From contig NZ_AXAZ01000046.1 of the NCBI RefSeq assembly GCF_000473065.1, positions 1 to 64,000 of the forward strand: a stretch of 64,000 nucleotides of DNA, read 5' to 3'. Below are positions 43,650-53,177 of this stretch, one piece after another. The position numbers and the translations under genes were made by a program. Source of the stretch: Bradyrhizobium sp. WSM1743. Its GTDB lineage: Bacteria > Pseudomonadota > Alphaproteobacteria > Rhizobiales > Xanthobacteraceae. Numbering within the stretch: the first letter of the stretch is position 1; the number at the start of each line of letters is the position of its first letter. A model generated the notes under the pieces. That model was given only the letters and a program-made list of their open reading frames with translations. It was not told where the DNA came from and did no database searches.

Positions 43650-43697
43650 TGTCCGCCGAAGCTCGCAGAGCGAAGGCGGTAGCGTGATCCGCCCTAC
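43650..43697. repeat. Short repeat, TGTCCGCCGAAGC...GGCGG...CCGCCCTACA type
   Basis: tgtccgccgaagctc..gagcgaaggcgg with a following gatccgccctaca. It is one compact hairpin unit between the MCE gene and the end of the acyl-CoA synthetase gene. No second copy is seen in this window. Confidence 0.6.
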
Positions 43698-43702
43698 ACC
43701 TC

Positions 43703-45919
43703 TCAATGTCCAGCCGCGCGCTTTGCCGCAGCATTGTTCAACACGATCAGGGCATCGACCGCCACGCCAGTCTTGGCATTGATCAGGAACGGGTTGATGT
43801 CGACCGAGGCGATCCGGTCCCCGGCGTCCGCGATCAGATTGGACAGGCCGACCAGCGCCTTCACCGCCGACGCCTCGTGCAAGGCCGGCCTGCCGCGATA
43901 GCCGCGCATCTTGATGCCGGCCTTGGTGCTGCCGATCAGGAGCCGTGCTTCGGCCTCATCCAGCGGCGCGCCGGCGAGGGCGACGTCCTTCAGTAGCTCG
44001 ATGTCGATGCCGCCGGTCCCGAACAGCACGACAGGCCCCATTTCGGCATCGAGCGAGGCCCCGACCACCAGTTCGAGCTCGGCCTTGACCTGCTGTGCGA
44101 TCAGGATGCCATCGAGCTTCGGCCTGCCCTTCAGCTTCTCGACCCGCGCCGTAATATCAGCGAACGCCTTCTTCACCTCGGCCGCGCTGTTGAGATTCAG
44201 CACCACACCGCCGATGTCGGACTTATGCAGGATCTCTGCGCTGACGACCTTTGCCACGACCGGAAATCCGATCTGCTTGGCAATCTTCACGGCTTCCGCC
44301 GCAGTATGTGCGATCGCCTCCTTCGAGATCGGGATGCCATAGGCCTTGAGGAGCTTCTTGGAGGCGACCTCGTCGAGCGCGGCACCATTCGCCGATCTCA
44401 ACGTCTTCTCCAGCACGGCGCGCGCGGCGGGTTTCGAGCTCGAGACGATATCGGGCACCTCCTTGCGCAGTTTCGCGTAGTCGAGCAGCGACTTGATTGC
44501 GGTCACCGCGCGGTCCATGCCCTGCATGACCGCGAGATGCGGCAGCGATTTGCGCAAGCCCTTGGTGAATTCGGTGAAACCGATCGACATTGCGCTGATA
44601 TAGATCACAGGCTTTCCGGCCCTGCTCGCCATCTCGTTGACGATGCGTAAATTGCGCTCGCGTAGCTCGTGCGGTGCCTTCGGCAGCTCGGCATCGATGA
44701 TGACGATGTTGATGTCGGGGTCGTCGATCATCAGCTTGATCGATTTCATGTAGACGGAGGGATCGACCACCGCGGCAAACCCGGCGTCGAGCGGGTTGCC
44801 GACGATCGAGCCCGGTCCGAGCATTTTTGCCAACTCCGAGCTGACATGCGGACTCAGTGGCGCGAAGTTCAGGCCTTCCTTGTAGAAGGCGTCGATCAGC
44901 ATGCCGCGCTTGCCGCCGGAGAGCGTGACGGCGGCGAGCCGGTCGCCTTTGGGCACGGCAGAATGAACGAAGCATTCGGTGGTCTCGATCAGCTCGTCGA
45001 GGCCGCCAACCCGGATCACCCCTTCGCGCGTCGCAATCGCGTCGAACGTCTCGATCGATCCCGCCAGCGCCCCGGTATGCGCCATCGCCGCTGCGCGGCC
45101 GCCTTCGGATGCGCCGAGCTTGAGTGCGATCACCGGCTTGCTGGCAGCGCGCGCCGCTTTGCAGGCATCGCGGAAGGCCTTGGTGTTGCGCACGCCTTCG
45201 AGGTAGACGTCGATCACCTTGATGCTCGGATCCTCGGCGAAATAGCGCATGAGGTCCGGGGTCTCGAGCCCGGCCTCGTTGCCTGTCGTCACCATGTAGC
45301 CGACCCCGACGCCGCGATCCTCCAGCGTCTGGCGGATCGCCATGACGATGGCGCCGGATTGCCCGGCGATCGCCACCGCGCCCTGTTCCATGGTGACGAT
45401 GCGGTCGTCGATGTTGGTGAAGAGCTTTTCGCCGGCGCTCAAATTGCCGAGACAATTCGGCCCGGTGACGGCAAGCCCCGTCTCGCGCACAGCCGCCTGC
45501 AATTCGGCGGCGAGTTTCTGGCTTTCGTCATCCTGCAACTCGCTGAAGCCGGAGGTGACGATGGTGGCCGAACGCGCGCCGGCCGCAGCGGCGTCGCGGA
45601 TCACCTGCACGGCGAAGCGCGCAGGCACCAGCACCAGGACATGATCGGGCTTTTCGGGAAGGCTCGCAAAATCCTTGTAGCAGGTAACGCCCCAGATGCT
45701 CTCGCGTTTGGCGTTGACCGGATAGAGCCCACCTTCGAAGCCGTATTTGATCAGATTGTTCCAGATGCGCTCGGCATAATTGCCGGGCTTGTCGGTCGCG
45801 CCCACCAGCACGATGTTGTGCGGGTGCAGCATGGCGTGGATTCCCTTGACGATGTCGCTGGCATCTGGCGGCGGAGACCAAGCACGGGACGCGGATGCAG
45901 CAGACACACGGGCTTCCAT
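43703..45919 (-). CDS. NDP-forming acyl-CoA synthetase (acetate-CoA ligase family, fused alpha-beta)
   Basis: 738 residues. The N-terminal part is the CoA-binding and ligase region (MLHPHNIVLVGATDKPGNYAERIWNNL, TGPNCLGNLS, AIAGQSGAIVMAI), with the active-site His probably in MAHTGALAGS. The C-terminal part from about residue 500 is an ATP-grasp_5 domain (VASKKLLKAYGIPISKEAIA, GFPVVAKVVSAEILHKSDIGGV). It converts an acyl-CoA plus NDP and phosphate to the acid and NTP, or the reverse. The substrate acid is unknown. The sortase gene lies 45 bases upstream on the same strand. Confidence 0.9.
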   Translation of the reverse strand: MEARVSAASASRAWSPPPDASDIVKGIHAMLHPHNIVLVGATDKPGNYAERIWNNLIKYGFEGGLYPVNAKRESIWGVTCYKDFASLPEKPDHVLVLVPARFAVQVIRDAAAAGARSATIVTSGFSELQDDESQKLAAELQAAVRETGLAVTGPNCLGNLSAGEKLFTNIDDRIVTMEQGAVAIAGQSGAIVMAIRQTLEDRGVGVGYMVTTGNEAGLETPDLMRYFAEDPSIKVIDVYLEGVRNTKAFRDACKAARAASKPVIALKLGASEGGRAAAMAHTGALAGSIETFDAIATREGVIRVGGLDELIETTECFVHSAVPKGDRLAAVTLSGGKRGMLIDAFYKEGLNFAPLSPHVSSELAKMLGPGSIVGNPLDAGFAAVVDPSVYMKSIKLMIDDPDINIVIIDAELPKAPHELRERNLRIVNEMASRAGKPVIYISAMSIGFTEFTKGLRKSLPHLAVMQGMDRAVTAIKSLLDYAKLRKEVPDIVSSSKPAARAVLEKTLRSANGAALDEVASKKLLKAYGIPISKEAIAHTAAEAVKIAKQIGFPVVAKVVSAEILHKSDIGGVVLNLNSAAEVKKAFADITARVEKLKGRPKLDGILIAQQVKAELELVVGASLDAEMGPVVLFGTGGIDIELLKDVALAGAPLDEAEARLLIGSTKAGIKMRGYRGRPALHEASAVKALVGLSNLIADAGDRIASVDINPFLINAKTGVAVDALIVLNNAAAKRAAGH

Positions 45920-45964
45920 GGCGTGACCTCACCTGTTGTTATTCTTGGCGTGCGTCACTCTGTT

Positions 45965-46591
45965 CTATGGCGAGTCCTTCGGAGTGGCAACCATGTGCAT
46001 GGGTATGCCGCGTCGTGGAATGAGCGCATCGGCTCCAATCAATGTTGCATGCAGGATGTAGCGCTCGGGGCCGGAGGTGACGGCGTCGAACGGCCAGCAG
46101 GTCGCGAGAATGAGCTCGAAACCCCCTGCCTTGGGATCGATGCCAGATGCATCGAAGTGGACCACGGCCGACGAATCCGCGCGATAACGAAAATGTCGAC
46201 CGTCGCTGCGTGTGATATCGATGACGTCCCCCATGGCAACATTCCGCAGGAAGCGGAAATGAGTGTCACGATGGGCGGCATAGACGGCAAGCCCGCGTTC
46301 GCCCGCATCAGCCGTGTGCTGGATATGGCCCGGTCCGAAAGCGAGCGCCTGCCCGCTCGCGCCCTCCAGCACGATGGCGCTGGCGCCGATCCGCTTGACC
46401 TCGATGCGCGCGACCGGCCAGGTGTCGGCCCACGACCACGGCTTCACCGCCTGGCCCGTCGCGATGCTCCGGTCGAATGCCCGCTCCAGCAGCACCTGCG
46501 CCAGCCACGCCTTGGCGTGGATGTAAGCACCGTCGCCGAACAGGATGAGGCCGATCAGTGCCAATACCAGGGGAGAGATGAGGCGGAGCAT
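45965..46591 (-). CDS. Class GN (proteobacterial) sortase
   Basis: 208 residues from ATG 46591 (MLRLISPLVLALIGLILFG), preferred because agagagac lies upstream; an ATG at 46612 uses bases of the adjoining repeat. One N-terminal membrane anchor is followed by the sortase barrel. The catalytic His is in YAAHRDTHF, the Cys in LILATCWPFD and the Arg probably in SGPERYIL. Gram-negative sortases of this class are found beside a single VIT/VWA substrate, and exactly that gene lies upstream at 46769-49026. It should cleave the LPxTA motif of that protein and attach it to an unknown acceptor. Confidence 0.9.
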   Translation of the reverse strand: MLRLISPLVLALIGLILFGDGAYIHAKAWLAQVLLERAFDRSIATGQAVKPWSWADTWPVARIEVKRIGASAIVLEGASGQALAFGPGHIQHTADAGERGLAVYAAHRDTHFRFLRNVAMGDVIDITRSDGRHFRYRADSSAVVHFDASGIDPKAGGFELILATCWPFDAVTSGPERYILHATLIGADALIPRRGIPMHMVATPKDSP

Positions 46592-46606
46592 TGTGTCTCT
46601 CTTGTT

Positions 46607-46687
46607 CGTCATTCCGGGGCGGTGCGAAGCATCGAACCCGGAATCTCGAGATTCCGGGTTCGGCTCTGCGAGCCGCCCCGGAATGAC
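46607..46687. repeat. Palindromic repeat, CGTCATTCCGGGGCGG family, between sortase substrate and sortase
   Basis: cgtcattccggggcgg pairs with ccgccccggaatgac, with an inner perfect stem cccggaatctcgagattccggg. It separates the two genes of the sortase pair. Relatives: 54323-54421, 56263-56392, 58389-58470. Confidence 0.87.
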
Positions 46688-46768
46688 ATTCCAAAAAAGG
46701 CGCGCGCGGCCGTTGTACGGGACGGGCAGCCGCGCGCGCTAACAGAGGAGTTCGGGGATGCTCCTCTC

Positions 46769-49026
46769 TCAAGCGGCGTCAGTGAGCAAGGGCTGACGCC
46801 GGTTGAACACGAACAGGAACAGGCGATCAGGATCAGGCCTGCAATCATCTTCAGCTCCGCCGTGGTTGCAGTCTTGGGCAGACGGATCGCGTCCGGCGCG
46901 GCAGGCGTCGGCCGTCGTGTCGCCGGCTGATTGCGCGCATCGGCATGACGTTCGCGCAGCTGTGTCGGCGTCAGATGCTGCCGTTCGCCGAACACTTTCT
47001 CGAAATCCCAGCCGGCCGGCAGATTGATCGGCAGATCGCTGAGCTTGAGCGGTTCGCCCTCGGGACGGCTCGGCGTCTTGTCGACCGCGACGAGGCTGGT
47101 CAGTCGCGTGACGATCTGATGGTCGAGCGCCAACGCCAGGATTGCTTTGTCGGCGTCATCGGGTGTCATCTCGCGTAGCGTGCGTGCCACCTCGGCATCG
47201 CCGATCTTGCGCCTCGCCCAGAGTTTCGACAGGCCCTTCCCTTCGGCGGCATTTCGCAGCGGCAGCGTCACCGACCACGGACGGTCGCCGACGCGGCCCT
47301 TGATCTCGAGCGAGCCCGCGAGCTTGTCGAGCCTCGCCGCCAGCACCAGGGGCTCGTCGCGATAGACGTCGGGGATGATCGCCGGGGTGACATCGGCCGT
47401 CGCCTCCGAGAATTTTGCGGTGAGGCCGGTCACGGCCGGATTTTCCAACTTGGCGAACAGGCCGCGCATGCGCTCCTCGACCTGCTCGACGGAGCCGATG
47501 TGAGTGAAGGCACCGCGGCCGAGCTCGGCGGCACGCGTCATCAGATAGGTGTTGGGCGCGGACCCGATGCCGACCATGAAGACGCGTGAGCGGCCGCGCA
47601 TCGTCGTGATCGCATCGAACAATTGTTGCTCGTTGCCGATCGCGCCGTCGGTCAGGAACACGACCTGACGAACCATATTGGTATCGCCGAGCTTGTCGGT
47701 CAGCGCCGCGCGCATCGCCGGCACCATCTCGGTGCCGCCGCGCGCCTGCAAGGCGCTGACGAACGAGGTTGCCTCGCCGACATGCGCGGCGTCCGCCGGC
47801 ACGGAGGTCGGAAACAGCACGTCCATGGTGTCGTCGAAGCGAATCACGTTGAAGCGGTCATTCGGCTGCAGGCGGCCGAGCGCATAGAGCAGGCTCGCCT
47901 TGGCCTGAACGATGGAGGTGCCGCCCATCGAACCGGAATTGTCGATCACGAACACGACCTCGCGCGGCAGCGGCTTCTGCGTCGCTTGCTCGGCGCTCGG
48001 CGGGGTGACGAAGGCGAGCAGGTAATCGGCATCGCCGACATGCTCGCGGAACAGGCCGACCCACGGCGCCTTGTCGGCGGCCGGCTTCCAGGTCAACTCG
48101 AAATCGCGGTCGGCGGGGACAGTGCCGTCGGCGAGCGTTACCACGCGAATCGTGTTGTCCGGGCTCTCGATCTTGACGTTATGATGGTGGCTCTTGACCT
48201 CACCGAGCGCGAAGCCGGCCTTCAGGCGTACCGTGATGCTGGTCGGATTGACCGGCGCATTCCTGGCGGGATCCAGCACAGGCGGCGAGATGCGGTCACG
48301 ATCCGGCACCGGGTCCGACGTCGCTGCACCCCAGCCCGAGCCATCCTTGCGGAAGTCGACGCTCTGCACGATCGGCGCGGGATTGTAGCGTGGGGCAACC
48401 ACCAGCGGCAGGCGCAGCGAATATTCGTTGCCGGATTGGTGCACCGGCTCCTGATACTCGATCTGCACCAGCACGGTTTCACCGGGCCCGATATTGGCCA
48501 CCGAATTGGTGAAGATGTTCGGCCGCTCCTGCTCGGTGAGCGCGGCCTTCAGGCCAGCGCGGCGCGCCTGCTCGTAGATCACGCGCGCCTGCTGCCGCTC
48601 CTTGATGTCGCCGACGATGACGCGGTCGCCGACCACCATCTTCAACGTGTCGACGGCGCCGCCGGCCGCGAGCGGATAGACATAGGTGGCCTCGACCCAG
48701 TCCTTGGTCGGATTGCGGAAGACTTGCGTGACGCGGGCGCGCAGTGTCGGGCCTGACACCGTGATGTCGACGTCGGTCCCGAGGCGGATCGCCTCGGTGG
48801 TACCGGCGTCCTCCTTCAGCAGCAGGCTGCCCGAGCGAGCCTCGCCGGGCTGGAGCAGGCTGGCCTGCTCGGTCGTCGCCGACCAGCTCGCCCCAAAACT
48901 CACCAGCAGGGCCAGGAAGGCGACCAGCATCACTGCGATGCCCTGCGCGAGAAGGAACAGTCCGACCTTGATGAGGCGGCTCAACAGGGGGTGTTCGTCG
49001 CTATCGGCCGTATCGTAAGCATCCAT
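46769..49026 (-). CDS. Sortase substrate, VIT and VWA domains, frameshifted in the sorting signal
   Basis: An N-terminal membrane helix (residues about 18-48) precedes a VIT domain (TLRARVTQVFRNPTKDWVEATYVYPL) and a VWA domain with a MIDAS motif (VFVIDNSGSMGGTS, near 360). The sorting motif LPKTAT is at 716-721, followed by AELKMIAGLILIA. There the frame shifts: as read it continues through cysteines into the repeat down to 46609. With one base restored near 46823 it reads LFLFVFNRRQPLLTDAA and stops at 46769, giving 752 residues with the expected hydrophobic segment and RR tail. The coordinates use that restored stop. The protein probably stays at the cell envelope and binds divalent metal through the VWA domain. 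Confidence 0.85.
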
Positions 49027-49212
49027 TTGGCTTGCTCCCGAAGCGTGTTTGCTGGTCTCAGCATCCGCCGGCGGGGCGGCGTTTCGCGAGCAGAATGATC
49101 GGCAATGTTCCGCCGCGGCCGGCCCGCACTCGCTTCCGCCGGGGCGGCCATGTGCGGTTTTGTGCTGGTTTGTCCGCCCTGCTAGGATGGCCGTGCTGGA
49201 GCAGGGCTAACG

Positions 49213-49983
49213 ATGCAGACGCAGGATAAACTTACCGACAAGCAGCTTTCGGACGAGCAGAGCCGTGAGATCGCCGAGACCATTCGCGAGGAGCTCGCCA
49301 GACGCCGGATCTCCCGGCAGGCTTTGGCCGAGCAGGCCAAGCTCAGCCTGTCGACGCTGGAGAAGGTGCTGGGCGGCCGGCGGCCGTTCACGCTGGCGAC
49401 CACAGTCCGGCTGGAGCAGGCGCTCGGCGTTTCCTTGCGTAAAAGTGCCGTCGTCGCGACACCTCCGGCCGCAAACGACGTCGCGCCCGACAGCCTCGGC
49501 TCCTATGCGCATCGCGCCGTCACCTGGCTCGAGGACGTCTACATCACCGTGCGGCCGTCGTTCGGCGACAAGGATGCGATCTTCGCCTATCGCACCGAGA
49601 TCGTCTGGGAGCCGAAGCTCTCCTCGCTGGTCTTCCGCGAGGGTGATCGGACCGATGCCGCCTACGAGCATACCGGTGAGGTCGCCGTGCCCCATCAGTC
49701 CGGCTTCATCTACCTCGTCATCATCAAGCACGGCCAGCATCGCGTGATCACGGTGTCGCGGCCGACGGTTTCCGGCGAGATGTACGGCATCATCTCGACG
49801 CTGCGTGCCGGGCCGGGCTCGCAGCTCACACCGATCGCTGCGCCGATTGCCTATGTGCCGCTCAGGAATATTCCAAAACCGTCCTTGGGACGGGTTGCGC
49901 CCGACGATGCCAACCATGCCTTGTACCGAAAGCATCTGCGGCGCACGGTCGAGGAGCCGTTCGCGCTGTTTCTACCCGGCTAA
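49213..49983 (+). CDS. XRE-family helix-turn-helix regulator with C-terminal sensor-like domain
   Basis: 256 residues. Residues about 17-80 form an XRE helix-turn-helix (RRRISRQALAEQAKLSLSTLEKVLGGRRPFTLATTVRLEQALG). The remaining 160 residues (LGSYAHRAVTWLEDVYITVRPSFGDKDAIFAY onward) are a beta-rich region without a name that I recognise. This DNA-binding-plus-lipocalin-like layout recurs in Bradyrhizobium-type genomes. It is divergent from the sortase substrate gene, with 186 bases between the starts, so it might control that gene. The C-terminal part likely binds a ligand. Confidence 0.8.
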   Translation: MQTQDKLTDKQLSDEQSREIAETIREELARRRISRQALAEQAKLSLSTLEKVLGGRRPFTLATTVRLEQALGVSLRKSAVVATPPAANDVAPDSLGSYAHRAVTWLEDVYITVRPSFGDKDAIFAYRTEIVWEPKLSSLVFREGDRTDAAYEHTGEVAVPHQSGFIYLVIIKHGQHRVITVSRPTVSGEMYGIISTLRAGPGSQLTPIAAPIAYVPLRNIPKPSLGRVAPDDANHALYRKHLRRTVEEPFALFLPG

Positions 49984-50060
49984 GCTCGAGCTCCTTCCTG
50001 GCGCGGGGCCGCCCCTGCAAGGAGCGGCTCCGATGCTTGGACAGGGACATATGCGAAGAG

Positions 50061-51284
50061 CTAGCCCCCGGTTTCGGCGCTGATGATGTCGCCAAACAGC
50101 TCCCACTGACCAGCCTTGAAGCGGATCATCTTGAGTTGCTCGATCGGCGCGAAATCGTTGGCGCCGGTGTTGATCTTGATGCCGGGGATCAACGTATCCG
50201 GCGCAAAATCCTTCAGGCTCGCGGCCTGCTTCATCACGTTCTCCCGCGTCAGGTTGTCCCCGCACTGCTTCAAGGTCTGAACCAGGGTCTGCGCGGCGGC
50301 ATAGCCGTAGACGAGATTGGTATCGGAGACATTGGCGCCTGGCATGTACTTATCGATGAAGGCGAGAAACTTCTTCATGCCTTCGTCGTCCTTCCATTGC
50401 GGGTCCGATGCGTCCTTCAGGTAGCTCGCCGACAGCACGCCTTCCGACGCGTCGAGTCCGGCCGGCTTCATCACCGCGCCGATCGAGATCGACACGTCGG
50501 TCATCACATGCATCGGCTTCCATTCGAGCTCAGCGATCTTCTTGATCGCCTGTGCCGCGAATTTCGGCGTCGAGATGTTGACGAACACGTTGGCGCCGGT
50601 GCCCTTCAGCTTGACGATGTGGGAATCGATCGAGGGCTCGGTGGTCTCGTAGCTCTCCTCCGCCACGATCAGCGAAGATGCCTTCTCGCCAAAAATCTCC
50701 TTGATGCCGGCGACGTAATCCTTGCCGAAATCGTCATTGGCATAGAAGATCGCGACCTTGGCATCAGGCTTCGCCTGCAGGATATATTTCGCGAAGATCC
50801 GCGCCTCGACCCGATAGCTCGGCTGGAAGCCCATGGTCCACGGAAAGCCCTTCGGGTCGTTCCATTTGCTGGCGCCGGTGGCGAGGAAGAGCTGCGGCAC
50901 CTTTTTGGCATTGTGATATTTTTGCACGGCGGTCTGGGTGGGCGTGCCCAGCGCGTTGAAGACCAGGAACACCTCGTCGCTCTCGATCAGCTTGCGGACC
51001 TGCTCCACGGTCTTGGGCGGCGAGTAGCCGTCGTCATAGGAGATCCAGTTGATCTTGCGGCCGTTGATGCCGCCCTGGTCGTTGATCATCTTGAAGTAGG
51101 CTTCCTCGGTCTTCCCGATGATGCCGTAGGCGGAAGCAGGACCCGAATAGGCCTCGACATTGCCGATCTTGATCTCGGTGTCGCTGGCACCCGTGTCGTA
51201 TTTCTTCTGCGCGGAAGCGCCTTGAACCGAGAGAAGGGTCAGGGCCGTTGCCGCGGCGAGCAGGGAAAGTTTCTTGTTCTTCAT
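50061..51284 (-). CDS. Branched-chain-amino-acid-type ABC transporter substrate-binding protein
   Basis: 407 residues. Signal peptide KKLSLLAAATALTLLSVQGASA, then QKKYDTGASDTEIKIGNVEAYSGPASAYG, the usual opening of Peripla_BP_6 proteins. YFKMINDQGGINGRKINWISYDDGYSPPKTVEQVRKLIE is also typical. aagga lies before ATG 51284. It is co-directional with and 73 bases downstream of the acyl-CoA synthetase gene. No permease or ATPase is adjacent, so it must dock on components encoded elsewhere. Such proteins in acyl-CoA gene districts often bind aromatic or carboxylic acids rather than amino acids. Confidence 0.9.
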   Translation of the reverse strand: MKNKKLSLLAAATALTLLSVQGASAQKKYDTGASDTEIKIGNVEAYSGPASAYGIIGKTEEAYFKMINDQGGINGRKINWISYDDGYSPPKTVEQVRKLIESDEVFLVFNALGTPTQTAVQKYHNAKKVPQLFLATGASKWNDPKGFPWTMGFQPSYRVEARIFAKYILQAKPDAKVAIFYANDDFGKDYVAGIKEIFGEKASSLIVAEESYETTEPSIDSHIVKLKGTGANVFVNISTPKFAAQAIKKIAELEWKPMHVMTDVSISIGAVMKPAGLDASEGVLSASYLKDASDPQWKDDEGMKKFLAFIDKYMPGANVSDTNLVYGYAAAQTLVQTLKQCGDNLTRENVMKQAASLKDFAPDTLIPGIKINTGANDFAPIEQLKMIRFKAGQWELFGDIISAETGG

Positions 51285-51357
51285 GGAAATTCCTTAGGTT
51301 TCTTGTGGTCTCGGGCAGGCACTTCAAAAAAGAAAAGCACCCGCGAGGGCGCTTCGA

Positions 51358-52908
51358 TCAGGCGTTGGCGATTTTCCTATCGACCTCCGAGGTGACGGAA
51401 AATTCCCTGCGCAAGGTCGGCTTGTGGATCTTGCCGGTGGCGTTGCGCGGCAGCGCGTCGACGAAGCGAATCTGGCGCGGGCATTTGAAGCGCGCCAGAT
51501 TGGCCGCGCAATGCGCGAAGACGTCGGCCTCGGTCAGCCGCTCGCCCTGTTTGACTGCGATGATGGCAAGGCCCACCTCGCCCCATTGCGGATCGGGAAT
51601 GCCGATCACGGCAGCTTCCGCGATCGCGGTGAGTTGGTGCAGGACGTTCTCGACTTCGGCCGGATAGACGTTCTCGCCGCCGGATATGTACATGTCCTTC
51701 CAGCGGTCGACGATGTAGTAGAAGCCTTCCTCGTCGACGCGCGTCGCATCGCCCGTATGCAGCCAGCCATCGGTGAAGGACGTCTTGTTCGCCTCCGGCC
51801 TGTTCCAGTAGCCCGGGGTGATGTTGGGGCCCTTGACCCAGAGCTCACCGAGCTCACCGACATCGGCATCGCTGCCATCGGGGCGCACGATGCGCACCTC
51901 GGTGTGCAGCACCGGCTTGCCGGCGGAGCCGGCCTTGCGCGCAGCATCCTCGCGGTCGAGAACCAGCACGGCCGGCGATGTCTCGGTCATGCCATAGCCC
52001 TGCTGAAGCGCGACACCGCGTGCCTCCCATACCTTGAGCAGCGGCACCGGCATCGGGGCGCCGCCGACACCGCCGACGATCAACCGGCTGAGATCGGTGG
52101 TCGCGAAGGACGGGTGCTGCGCCATGAACTGGTAGATCGCGGGCACGCCGAAGAACACGTTGATGCCCTGCGCGGGATCGTTGATCAGGCCGAGCGCCGT
52201 GCCGGGATCGAAGGTGCGCATGATCATCACCGTGCCGCCGGCATGCAGCACGGGATTGGTGTAGCAATTGAGGCCGCCGGTGTGGAACAGCGGCAGCACG
52301 GTGAGCAGCACCGACGACGGCCCGATGCAGGCGGGGCCGCCGAGATTGACGCAATTCCAGAACGTCATGCCATGGGTGATGGTCGCGCCCTTCGGATGTC
52401 CCGTGGTGCCCGACGTGTACATGATGGTCGAGACGTCATCGAGCGTGACTTCTTCGGCGCGCTCGAGCGGCTTTGCGGCGGCGATGCCGGCTTCGTAAGA
52501 TCCGCCGGCGCCGAGCATCAGGCTCGTCGCAACCCCGCAAAGCTTCGCAACGCTGAGCGCCGTCTCGGCCAGATCAGTATCGTGGATCATCACCTTCGGC
52601 GCGCAATCGCCGGTGATGAACTGGAGCTCGGGAACGGTGAGTCGGGTGTTCAGCGGCACGAAGATCGCACCTAACCGGCCGCAGGCGAACTGCACCTCCA
52701 GCGTATCGGTCGTGTTCAGCGCCAGCACTGCGACGCGATCGCCGCGCGAGACGTCGAGCGTGTGGCGCAGAAAGGAGGCGAGGCGCGAGACACGAGCATC
52801 GAGCTGCGAATAGCTGAAGCGGCGCTCGCTCGCGAGGTCGACGACTGCGACCTTATCAGGCGCGCGGCGGCGATGATGAGCGATCCAGTCGTAGTAACGA
52901 ACGGCCAA
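51358..52908 (-). CDS. AMP-forming acyl-CoA synthetase
   Basis: 516 residues from a TTG at 52908 (read LAVRYYDWIAHHRRRAPDKV) with ggaggaattt upstream; the longer open frame to 53139 lacks family similarity. ANL-superfamily motifs: TIMYTSGTTGHPKGATITHG (P-loop), LQQGYGMTETSPAVLV, WLHTGDATRVDEEGFYYIVDR and the C-terminal NATGKIHKPTLR with the catalytic Lys. It activates a carboxylic acid to its CoA thioester for the downstream dehydrogenases. It is divergent from the acyl-CoA dehydrogenase at 53178. Substrate chain length is unknown. Confidence 0.9.
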   Translation of the reverse strand: MAVRYYDWIAHHRRRAPDKVAVVDLASERRFSYSQLDARVSRLASFLRHTLDVSRGDRVAVLALNTTDTLEVQFACGRLGAIFVPLNTRLTVPELQFITGDCAPKVMIHDTDLAETALSVAKLCGVATSLMLGAGGSYEAGIAAAKPLERAEEVTLDDVSTIMYTSGTTGHPKGATITHGMTFWNCVNLGGPACIGPSSVLLTVLPLFHTGGLNCYTNPVLHAGGTVMIMRTFDPGTALGLINDPAQGINVFFGVPAIYQFMAQHPSFATTDLSRLIVGGVGGAPMPVPLLKVWEARGVALQQGYGMTETSPAVLVLDREDAARKAGSAGKPVLHTEVRIVRPDGSDADVGELGELWVKGPNITPGYWNRPEANKTSFTDGWLHTGDATRVDEEGFYYIVDRWKDMYISGGENVYPAEVENVLHQLTAIAEAAVIGIPDPQWGEVGLAIIAVKQGERLTEADVFAHCAANLARFKCPRQIRFVDALPRNATGKIHKPTLRREFSVTSEVDRKIANA

Positions 52909-52920
52909 AAATTCCTCCCT

Positions 52921-53015
52921 CGGCGGTCTTGTGCCGCCCTCTCTCTTGCTGCCCGTGCACCATGCCCGGCGTGGCCCTTGGGGCCAGCCGGAGTCTGTGC
53001 AGCAACGTTTTTTTT
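52921..53015. other. Hairpin-rich leader between divergent acyl-CoA genes, ending in a T8 run
   Basis: On the minus strand a hairpin (ggcgg...ccgcc, 52921-52938) sits just before the ribosome binding site of the acyl-CoA synthetase gene. Further up, CGGC-g-TGGCCC-ttg-GGGCCA-gCCG makes a strong stem (52968-52990) nested in tgcac/gtgca, and on the plus strand it is followed by eight T (53008-53015). It could be a structured 5' leader of the synthetase, or the end of a small plus-strand RNA. No gene is seen in the remaining bases up to 53177. Confidence 0.35.
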
Positions 53016-53177
53016 GAGCCAGAGTTGGCCTGTGAGCGGCGAAAATCGTCTTGCGTTGAGTTGCTAGGTTGCTGCCTTGCCCGGAGCATCGGCTCCACTC
53101 AGCCACTCCGCGCAAGTGAGCCGCCAAGGTTCCGGCCATGGTTGACCAGACGAATCCGTCCGCGAGGCAAGTGTGCG

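Noticed and set aside
44669..46930. 753-residue plus-strand open frame
   Set aside because: It crosses the acyl-CoA synthetase, the intergenic space, the sortase and a repeat in antisense; no recognisable domain.
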